A stretch of DNA of 64,000 nucleotides from positions 2,301,156-2,365,155 of the forward strand of contig CP074573.1 in assembly GCA_018394295.1 (NCBI GenBank). Reading direction: 5' to 3'. Below the pieces are notes generated by a model that did not search any database, had not been told where the DNA came from, and saw only the letters and a program-made list of their open reading frames with translations. The position numbers were made by a program, and so were the translations under genes. Below are positions 57,375-64,000 of this stretch, in pieces. Positions within the stretch are counted from its first letter, which is position 1, and every line of letters begins with the position of its first letter. The stretch is from Mycoplasmatota bacterium. GTDB lineage: Bacteria; Bacillota_I; Bacilli_A; Haloplasmatales; Haloplasmataceae.

Positions 57375-58883
57375 TTTTCTTATGGGAAGAAAAGCTAAAT
57401 TTAGTAAAGAAATAAAGATAAAAGCAATTAAAGATTATCAAGAAGGAAATAGGACAAAGAAACAAATAGCAACTATTTTAGGGTGTAATGTATCATCAGT
57501 TAATAGATGGATTAATAGTTATAAATCGATGGGAGAAAAAGCATTTGATATTAAACCTACTAATAAAGTATATACGAAGAAATTAAAGCTAGCGGCAATA
57601 AATAATTATCTAAATGGAGTAGGTTCACTTAATAACATAATAAAAAAGTATAAAACTCATAGTATATCTACACTGATAAACTGGTTAATGATGTATAATG
57701 ATCATAAAGAAATTAAAGATTACAAATCTAAAGGGGATGTCTATATGGCCAAATCAAAAAAAAACAACTTATGAAGAAAGATTAGAGATTGTTAAACATT
57801 GTATAAAAAATGGGAAATCATATACGTTAACTGCTACTCACTATGGTATAGCTTAAATCCAAGTTTATAATTGGGTAAAAAAATACATTAAAGAAGGTAA
57901 TGAAGGACTAAAAGACCGTCGAGGAAGAAAAAAAGATGAATCTGAATTAACAGATATAGAAAAGTTAAAACGCGAAATACCTTGTAATGAAAGAATTAAA
58001 TGAAACAAAAGAATATCCAATACAAACAATGTGTGAAATCTTAGACTTAAACCGTAGTTCTGATTATAAATGGCTTAAGTGAAGAAACAGAAAAAGAAAG
58101 ATTAGATCAAGAGCTTTGTCAAATCATCTTAGAATATCATGATAAATTTAAAGGAATACTAGGTTACCGTAGAATGACTTTATGGATTAACCGATTAAAT
58201 CAAAGACATTATAATGTAAAACGAATAAGACGCCTTATGAGACTTATGGGAATATCAGCAAAGATTAGAAGAAAGAGAAAAGGATACATTAAATCAACAC
58301 CACAAATAACAGTTGAAAATGTCTTAAATACAGAATTTAAGGCTGAAGCACCAAATGATAAATGATTAACAGACGTTACAGAGTTTAAAGTGATTGGTAT
58401 GACTAAAAAACTTAATTTAAGTGGAATACTCGATTTATATGATGGTACGATTGTTTCTTATGCCATGGGAACATCGAATAACAATCCGTTAGTATTCGAG
58501 ACATTCGATAAAGCAATGGAAGCTAACCCAGGAGCCAAACCATTATTTCATAGTGATCGTGGATTTCAATACACGAGTAAAGTATTTAAAAGCAAGTTAG
58601 ATAAAGCTGAAGCAACTCATAGTATGTCTAGAGTAGGAAGATGTATTGACAATGGACCAACGGAAGGTTTTTGGGGTACATTAAAAGCTGAAATGTATTA
58701 TCTTAATGAATTTCATAGCATCGAAGAGTTAAAAAAAGCAATTGAAGAATACATAGATTTTTACAACAATAAAAGATTTCAAACAAGTTTAAAAGGCTTA
58801 ACTCCGGTGGAATATCGAAATCAAGCCTTAGCTTATAATAATATTTAATTTTTTTCACTGTCTACTTGACAGGGACCAGTACA
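57351..58883 (+). mobile_element. Decayed IS150-like insertion sequence
   Basis: Probable ends TGTACT at 57351 and AGTACA at 58883. The right end, CTGTCTACTTGACAGG, is shared with the IS at 50.8 kb (CCTGTCAAGTAGACAG). The transposase inside is broken in several places. Confidence 0.7.
57382..58848 (+). pseudogene. IS150-like transposase, multiply disrupted
   Basis: OrfA-like HTH regions (GRKAKFSKEIKIKAIKDYQE, then YEERLEIVKHCIKNGKSYTL) are followed by an in-frame stop in HYGIA*IQVYNW, a frameshift after KLKREI, another after NRSS, and a stop in PNDK*LTDVTEF. The last 150 codons keep HSDRGFQYTS and EGFWGTLKAEMYY of the DDE core. At least four lesions show that this copy is dead. Confidence 0.9.
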
Positions 58884-59038
58884 ATTGAGGCTCTCCTTTT
58901 TATATTATTTATAATTAAATATTTCATGTAAACGTCAACTTCACATTTTTAATTTTATTTCACCATATTAACTTTTTGTTTTTAGGTACTATTTTTATCC
59001 TAAAATAATAATACATTTATCTATTAACAAAATATGAT
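58884..59038. other. Spacer between dead IS and ABC operon
   Basis: No gene seen. TTTAGG and CCTAAA near 58981-59004 can pair and may end the ABC operon weakly. Confidence 0.3.
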
Positions 59039-59683
59039 TTATGAAATTTCTACCAAATGTCCTAAATCCATTTTAAAAACACGATCACATAAAGTTTCAA
59101 TATCCTCTTTTATATGACTTGCTAATAATATTGTGACTCCCTTATTTTTTAAATCTAACAAAATTTGGTGAAACCTTTTTACACTACTTTCATCTAAGCC
59201 ATTAAATGGTTCATCTAATATAATTAATTGAGGGTTATCCATTAATACTTGAGCTAATCCTAATTTTTGTTTCATCCCCATTGAATAATGTTTTACCTTC
59301 TTATTCCAAGCAGACTTCTCTAAACCAACTAATGCTAAAGTATCTTCGATATTTTTTTTATTAATTTGACCAGATAATAATGCTAAATACTCTAAATTTT
59401 TATAACCTGAATAAAATCCTAAAAAATTAGGAGATTCAATAATCGCTCTTGTTTTCTTTGGATAAGTTTGCTTATTTGTGATTTCTTCATCAAATACAGT
59501 AACAGTACCAGATGAAGGTAAATACAAACCACAAATTATTTTAAACAATACACTTTTTCCTGAACCGTTTCGCCCAACTATACCAATAATATCACCCTTA
59601 TTAACTTTAAAAGTTATATTACTTAAAACTAGTTCATCCTTAAAATATTTTATTATATCGTTTATTTTTAATGCATAACTCAT
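59039..59683 (-). CDS. ABC transporter ATP-binding protein (exporter of the secreted-protein operon)
   Basis: 214 residues, a minimal ATPase: Walker A GIVGRNGSGKSVLFK, signature HYSMGMKQKLGLAQ, Walker B LIILDEPFNGLDE, and ASHIKEDIETL. This short CcmA-like form is common in bacteriocin-immunity and small-peptide exporters. Its ATG overlaps the upstream permease stop (ATGA). Confidence 0.92.
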   Translation of the reverse strand: MSYALKINDIIKYFKDELVLSNITFKVNKGDIIGIVGRNGSGKSVLFKIICGLYLPSSGTVTVFDEEITNKQTYPKKTRAIIESPNFLGFYSGYKNLEYLALLSGQINKKNIEDTLALVGLEKSAWNKKVKHYSMGMKQKLGLAQVLMDNPQLIILDEPFNGLDESSVKRFHQILLDLKNKGVTILLASHIKEDIETLCDRVFKMDLGHLVEIS

Positions 59684-60495
59684 TCTATCACCTCTTTATT
59701 AATATCATTTTTATTAAATAAAATTATTGCTGTTAGTGAACAAATAATAATAGAAATAATATAAAATAAAAAATATATTTTATAATGATAATAAATTACA
59801 TTCATATGAGTAGGGATTAAAGCATTTAATACAATATTGTTTGATTCTTTAATAATACTTATTCCATTATCATTTTTTGATAAATTTAGTATGTATGGAT
59901 AACAAAATAAATAATTACCATATGATAAAATAAGAAAATTAATTAATGTGATAACACTTGCTATCCAATCATTTTTCAAAATTTGAACATTTATCATAAT
60001 TACAACAATTAATAAATAAAATAAAATTGAAAATAATAAGTTAACAAAAAAGATACTCCAATTTATAACTATATTTTGATACATTATAATAATTAATAAT
60101 TGATAAAAAGAAAAAAATAATAATATAGATAATAATAATATAAATACCTCCTTAAAATAATTTAATAACTTGTCTTTTCTTGATATTCTTAGAAAAAGAA
60201 ATGTACTATCCATTTCAAATGAATGATGAAAATAAGTTATGGTTAAGAATATAAAGTAAAGATATGTTGGAATCGAAAGTATAAATATATAATATATTGT
60301 ATACACCTTAGTTATTACACTAGGAATTAAAAAAATTGCTAAATTTTCAGAAAAAATATATTGTTCAATACTTATACCTTGTTTTAAATACAATAAAGAT
60401 ATATTAATTTTTATAGTTAAAATTATAATTAAATATAAAAAAGTAACTATAATAAACTTAGGAGTTTTTAGAAACGATATTAAATTATATCTCAT
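59680..60495 (-). CDS. ABC permease, second membrane subunit
   Basis: 271 residues with six or seven hydrophobic segments, for example FIIVTFLYLIIILTIKINI, YTIYYIFILSIPTYLYFIFL, LLLSILLFFSFYQLLIIIMY and FLFYIISIIICSLTAIILF. It starts within the end of the first permease gene and overlaps the ATPase gene, so the three are one transporter. No soluble domain is present. Confidence 0.82.
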   Translation of the reverse strand: MRYNLISFLKTPKFIIVTFLYLIIILTIKINISLLYLKQGISIEQYIFSENLAIFLIPSVITKVYTIYYIFILSIPTYLYFIFLTITYFHHSFEMDSTFLFLRISRKDKLLNYFKEVFILLLSILLFFSFYQLLIIIMYQNIVINWSIFFVNLLFSILFYLLIVVIMINVQILKNDWIASVITLINFLILSYGNYLFCYPYILNLSKNDNGISIIKESNNIVLNALIPTHMNVIYYHYKIYFLFYIISIIICSLTAIILFNKNDINKEVIE

Positions 60496-61378
60496 ACTTT
60501 TGTTTTCTCCAAAAAATCATAAATAAAATGAATAAAATTATAAATAAAGTAATTATAGATATTAAATATGGGATAAAATATATTTTTTCACTATTTGTAA
60601 ACAAACCTAGATATGGCATTAAAAAAATCTCACTTAATTGATCATATTTATCTTGTAACTTATTAAATAATTTTTCGATAATTAAATAAAATGATATAAG
60701 CAAGAACACAAAACCATTAGTATAAAGCATTAATAATGATTTTCTTTTAGCAATAAGTGAAAAGGTAATAACAGTTATAGCAAATAAAATACCAGCAATA
60801 AAAGGTTTTACAAGTTGATTAATTAATATATTTAAAATAGGATAATTATAGTCGTACATTAAATCAATTAAAGCTACTCTACAATTACCAAAATTATTAC
60901 AACCTGAATAATCTATTATACTAGGAAGTGTATATGTATAAGAAAAAGAATAAAAAGTTAAGAAAATTAATTGTGGTATAATAAATATAACTCCTATTAA
61001 AAATGAGTTAACTATTAATTTAGACATAATATATTCTTTTTTCGATATTCTCAAATATTGATATTTTATATAACCTTTTCTTTCATCTACGTATATACCC
61101 AAGGATGAATTACTTAAAATTATAAAAATAAGTATAATTAATATAATAAATGTTTGTGATGTATCAGAATAAAAACCACTCAAAACATTAAATATATTTA
61201 TAAAATTACCATGATTCGAAGAATTTAGAAATTGTTTAGATGACATTTCATAAACCTTCATTATTTCAATATTATTACTAATGGAATAAAAACCAAATAA
61301 TGTAATTAGAAAAATTATTACTATCCAACAATAATTAGAAAAAAAACATTTTATCTCCTTTATTAAAGTATATATCAT
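60485..61378 (-). CDS. ABC permease, first membrane subunit
   Basis: About 297 residues, six membrane segments (WIVIIFLITLFGFYSI, FIILIILIFIILSNSSLGIY, FLIGVIFIIPQLIFLTFY, PFIAGILFAITVITFSLIA and two C-terminal). The ABC-2 motif region LGIYVDERKGYIKYQYLRISKKEYI follows the second segment. The ATG at 61378 has GAGGTTGATAAC; a TTG seven codons upstream is less likely. Confidence 0.82.
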   Translation of the reverse strand: MIYTLIKEIKCFFSNYCWIVIIFLITLFGFYSISNNIEIMKVYEMSSKQFLNSSNHGNFINIFNVLSGFYSDTSQTFIILIILIFIILSNSSLGIYVDERKGYIKYQYLRISKKEYIMSKLIVNSFLIGVIFIIPQLIFLTFYSFSYTYTLPSIIDYSGCNNFGNCRVALIDLMYDYNYPILNILINQLVKPFIAGILFAITVITFSLIAKRKSLLMLYTNGFVFLLISFYLIIEKLFNKLQDKYDQLSEIFLMPYLGLFTNSEKIYFIPYLISIITLFIILFILFMIFWRKQKYEI

Positions 61379-61426
61379 GTTATCAACCTCTTTTCTCAAT
61401 CTATAGTCTAATTTCCCACCCTAATA

Positions 61427-61855
61427 TTAATATTGAATTTCTGATTTTATTGTATCAGTTGCCCCAAAAAGAGTAAAATAATAATTACCTACATAATAAG
61501 TATAACCATCAATTAAACCATCAACTGGTATTTCAGACCATCCATTATTAACCTTACCAGTATGATAAGTAGCTACTTTAGTACCATAATGACACTCATA
61601 AATATTTATGTCCATATTATGATCAGGATCATTAGTTCTTATTTTTATTGAACCACCACTAATTTTAAAAGATGGTGAAAAATACTCTACCTTGTCTTTT
61701 AAAGACTGAGATTCTCCTCTCCATGGTAATGAATTTGTTAGACATTCTGGTCTAGATACTTTTAATTTGGTTTGAGAAGTAGCAGCAGATGCATTAACAA
61801 ATCCAAATATAAAAACAAATATAAATACACTAAATAATGTAACGCATTTTTTCAT
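61427..61855 (-). CDS. Small secreted protein, first gene of an ABC operon
   Basis: A 142-residue precursor with a clear Sec signal (MKKCVTLFSVFIFVFIFGFVNASAA) and a predicted beta-rich mature part of about 117 residues (SGGSIKIRTNDPDHNMDINI, KVATYHTGKVNNGW, DGYTYYVGNYYFTLFG). One Cys pair is possible (PECLTN and IYECHYG). It is followed after 48 bases by two permeases and an ATPase. It could be a bacteriocin or toxin with dedicated immunity/export, or a surface factor. No family recognised. Confidence 0.7.
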   Translation of the reverse strand: MKKCVTLFSVFIFVFIFGFVNASAATSQTKLKVSRPECLTNSLPWRGESQSLKDKVEYFSPSFKISGGSIKIRTNDPDHNMDINIYECHYGTKVATYHTGKVNNGWSEIPVDGLIDGYTYYVGNYYFTLFGATDTIKSEIQY

Positions 61856-61977
61856 TTCTAATATATACCTCCACTTTCAATTTTCATAAACCCACCCTAG
61901 AAATAAACTTTAAACCATCCCTCTGTGTTAGAATAGTTGTCATGGAGCTCTAAAAATAGTATAGTAGACATAGTAAG

Positions 61978-62009
61978 TTATTTCAAGACAACTAGTTGTC
62001 TTGAAATAA
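61978..62009. repeat. Perfect 32-bp palindrome inside the IS left end
   Basis: TTATTTCAAGACAACT and its exact complement abut without a loop, 31 bases before the transposase start. It may block read-through transcription or translation into the transposase gene. Confidence 0.8.
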
Positions 62010-62040
62010 AATTTAAAAACTTAGTAAGGAGAACAACTTT

Positions 62041-62538
62041 ATGGCAAGATACTCAAAGGATTATAAGTTATCATTAATACAAAGAATGATGCCACCACAT
62101 AATGAATCAGTCAAAGAATTATCAAGAGAATCAGGAATACCAGAAATAACACTTTTTACTTGGAAAAAGAAAGCGAAAGAAAATGGAATCCCTGTTAACG
62201 AACAACCTTTAAAATCAGAAGAATGGAGTACACAAGATAAGTTTCATATTGTCTTAGAAACTGCAACATTAAGTGAAGTAGAATTATATAAGTATTGTAG
62301 AAATAAAGGACTATATGTTAATCAAGTTAAAGAATGGCGAGATGCATGTATGCAGGCTAATGGTGGTGTAGCTAAACAAGCAACAGAACTACAAAAGCAG
62401 TTAAGAGAAAAAAATCAAGAACTTAAGAAATTAAATAAAGAACTACAAAGAAAAGAATCAGCACTTGCAGAAGCAGCAGCCCTTCTTGTACTTAGAAAAA
62501 AGGCAAGTGCGATTTGGGGGGAAGACGAGGAAGATTAA
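62041..62538 (+). CDS. IS3-family OrfA
   Basis: 165 residues: two HTH-like regions (YKLSLIQRMMPPHNESVKEL and the later LSEVELYKYCRNKGLYV) and a C-terminal coiled coil (LREKNQELKKLNKELQRKES). AAGGAG precedes the ATG. Near its end the canonical slippery heptamer A AAA AAG (62496-62502) lies in frame, and a -1 step enters the next frame. Confidence 0.85.
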   Translation: MARYSKDYKLSLIQRMMPPHNESVKELSRESGIPEITLFTWKKKAKENGIPVNEQPLKSEEWSTQDKFHIVLETATLSEVELYKYCRNKGLYVNQVKEWRDACMQANGGVAKQATELQKQLREKNQELKKLNKELQRKESALAEAAALLVLRKKASAIWGEDEED

Positions 62539-62726
62539 TCAGTGCCACAGATCGCAAAAAAGCAATATCACTGATAAGAGAAGCTGTAGATAATGGAGCA
62601 AGACAAGAAAAAGCATGTGAAGAAATAGGAATTAGTTTACGAACACTTCAACGATGGAGAAGTGATTCATCACCAAATGAAGATCAAAGACCAATTAGTA
62701 AAAAAAAGTACCCAAAAATAGATTAA
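62514..62726 (+). CDS. IS3-family middle frame (OrfB N-terminal part)
   Basis: Frame -1 relative to OrfA. It encodes SATDRKKAISLIREAVDNGA and the HTH CEEIGISLRTLQRWRSDSS, the normal start of OrfB in this group. It has no good start of its own and is likely entered by frameshifting at 62496. A second A AAA AAG at 62702-62708 is in frame and -1 slippage there continues into the integrase core. Confidence 0.7.
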   Translation: MGGRRGRLISATDRKKAISLIREAVDNGARQEKACEEIGISLRTLQRWRSDSSPNEDQRPISKKKYPKID

Positions 62727-63601
62727 CTAAAAAAGAACGAGAAGAAATTTTAAAAGTCGTAAATCAGCCTGAATATAAAAACTTATCTCCTAATGAAATT
62801 GTGCCACTCCTAGCTGATAAAGGAATATATTTAGCATCTGAATCAACAATATATAGAATCTTAAGAGAAGAAAAACAACTAAAACATAGAGGAAATACTA
62901 AAAAGCCCCAAAATAGACCTATATCAACACATTATGCCACAGGTCCTAATCAAGTATGGATGTGGGATATTACTTATCTAAAGGGACCAATAAAAGGGAT
63001 ATATTATTATTTATATTTGATCCTAGATTTATTTAGTAGAAAAGTAGTAGGATGGGAAATATGGTCTGAACAATCTGCTCAACACGCTAGTGAACTAGTT
63101 AAAAGAGCAGTATTAGCAGAAAATATACTTTTACATAAAAAACCTTTAGTGCTTCATTCTGACAATGGAAGTCCGATGAAAGGAGCCACTCTTTTAGAGA
63201 CCCTTTATCAACTAGGTATTACTCCATCAAATAGTAGACCTAGAGTAAGTAATGATAATCCTTATGCGGAGTCTATATTTAAAACATTCAAATATTGTCC
63301 AGGTTACCCAGATAAGGGCTTTGAGACTATTAAACAAGCAAGAACTTGGTCATTACAGTTTATAAACTGGTATAACTATGAACATCTTCATAGTGGGATA
63401 AAATATTTAACTCCACATCAAAGGCATTCCGGTTTATCTAATAAAATATTAAAAAAGCGAATTAAAGTCTATGAACAAGCACAACTTAAACACCCAGAAA
63501 GATGGTCGAGAAACATAAGAAATTGGAGTGTGGAAAACATAGTTTGGTTAAACCCAGAAAAATCATCAATTTTGGAAAAAGAAGAAACAAAATCTTCTTA
63601 A
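62708..63601 (+). CDS. IS3-family OrfB integrase core
   Basis: After the second A-run the frame reads VPKNRLTKKEREEILKVVNQ, then LASESTIYRILRE and the DDE core: Asp in MWDITYLKG, Asp in LHSDNGSPMKG and Glu in PYAESIFKTFKYC, with GIKYLTPHQRHSG near the end. All catalytic residues are present. The ATG at 62801 lies inside the conserved region, so a full product needs the upstream frames. Confidence 0.85.
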   Translation, partial: VPKNRLTKKEREEILKVVNQPEYKNLSPNEIVPLLADKGIYLASESTIYRILREEKQLKHRGNTKKPQNRPISTHYATGPNQVWMWDITYLKGPIKGIYYYLYLILDLFSRKVVGWEIWSEQSAQHASELVKRAVLAENILLHKKPLVLHSDNGSPMKGATLLETLYQLGITPSNSRPRVSNDNPYAESIFKTFKYCPGYPDKGFETIKQARTWSLQFINWYNYEHLHSGIKYLTPHQRHSGLSNKILKKRIKVYEQAQLKHPERWSRNIRNWSVENIVWLNPEKSSILEKEETKSS

Positions 63602-63835
63602 AAAAATTAAAAATATGCGACAACTACCTTGACATTAAGCGCCATAATAATATTATACTTCTTATATCTGGAAAAATCTACTTGTATTGTTAAAAATTGT
63701 AAATATTTCAATTTTGGAATATTAAAAGGAAGTTATTTGATTAAAACAAATACATTTTTCTACTACTACTTTTTCATTCAGAACCAAAATTATAACCAAA
63801 AATATCTCACCTTTTAAATTTTTTTTATTTTTTAC
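63602..63835. other. AT-rich stretch between IS and regulator remnant
   Basis: IS right end to about 63641, then no supported gene. Short open frames here look like chance products of AT-rich sequence. Confidence 0.35.
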
Positions 63836-63955
63836 CAGCTATATATCAGCAATTACCTTTTAGAATTAGTAGATGAAAGTAACAAAAATGAATAATACAA
63901 CATAAAAAGTCATTACAAATTACTTTTTATTATTTTTGTTAAAAAGAAGGTTAGT
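63836..63955 (+). pseudogene. 3' remnant of a prophage HTH regulator gene
   Basis: The DNA aligns with the end of the 35728 regulator gene and its terminator. With one base restored it reads ISA-DYLLELVDESNKNE and stop, against ISADYLLGLVDENTENE. AAAAAGTCATTACAAATTAC matches the hairpin after the intact gene, and AAGAAGG matches the next ribosome site. So the left end of a third related element begins here. Confidence 0.75.
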
Positions 63956-64000
63956 TTAAAATTAAAATTCTTTTTAGATGAAATATAATATATACATTAC

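Larger units (their letters stand above)
61924..63634 (+). mobile_element. IS3-family element with three-frame transposase
   Basis: Inner ends TGTGTTAGAATAGTTGTC (61924) and, read inward from 63634, TGTCAAGGTAGTTGTC share TAGTTGTC. Comparison with the remnant at 17.6-18.9 kb suggests that the true right end extends to CGCTTAATGT (63641). A perfect 32-bp palindrome lies just inside the left end. Borders are approximate. Confidence 0.75.

Noticed and set aside
63502-63817. Two short hydrophobic plus-strand frames
   Set aside because: One overlaps the transposase end, the other is AT-rich read-through; no ribosome site.

Overview
The window is AT-rich DNA from a low-GC, Gram-positive-type bacterium that uses the standard code: Trp is TGG and TGA ends ligA, ku and others. 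Shine-Dalgarno sites are strong. The gene set (NAD-dependent LigA, PepF, ACP, NtdP, YerC, a NlpC/P60 enzyme, NagR-type GntR regulator) resembles wall-less or near-wall-less Bacillota such as the Haloplasma/Izemoplasma/Turicibacter neighbourhood. That placement is inference. UGA-recoding mycoplasmas are excluded.

Positions 1-35.5 kb are chromosomal. In order they hold: an operon of ligA, a large FG-GAP-like surface protein and an ABC transporter; pepF; a carbohydrate and peptidase block (glycogen-synthase-like half protein fused to an IF2-N-like domain, mutarotase-like protein, M24 peptidase, phosphohexomutase, acpP); NlpC/P60 and HtrA; a flavodoxin-like gene bracketed by two IS ends; a two-gene NHEJ operon (ligase and Ku); galE with a mutarotase; trmL-queG; a housekeeping run (yerC, hydrolase, ntdP, thioredoxin-like, ArsC-like, TtcA-like); tRNA-Arg; and nagA-nagB-nagR with a visible operator. 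One IS3-family copy has split a bidirectional terminator after pepF, and one IS110 copy lies upstream of ku.

Positions 35.5-50.2 kb are a 14.6 kb integrated element bounded by a perfect 55-bp repeat of the 3' part of tRNA-Leu(CAA). It carries an HTH regulator, tyrosine integrase, HUH-type rolling-circle Rep, C5-cytosine methyltransferase, a Zot/pI-like membrane ATPase, two large exported proteins (one built of Ig-like repeats), many small genes and a HEPN protein resembling ApeA defence proteins. The best reading is a large filamentous (inovirus/plectrovirus-like) prophage. I could not identify its major coat protein.

Positions 50.2-64 kb are an accessory zone where related elements seem to have accumulated beside the same tRNA. 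A second HTH gene lies just past attR, and a frameshifted remnant of the first HTH gene lies at 63.84-63.95 kb. Between them are a pile of ISs (IS3/IS150 type, an IS66 with an ISL3 inside its terminal repeat, a decayed IS150-like copy, and an IS3 copy split over three frames) and a small operon encoding a secreted protein and an ABC exporter. Several IS events can be reconstructed from exact target duplications.
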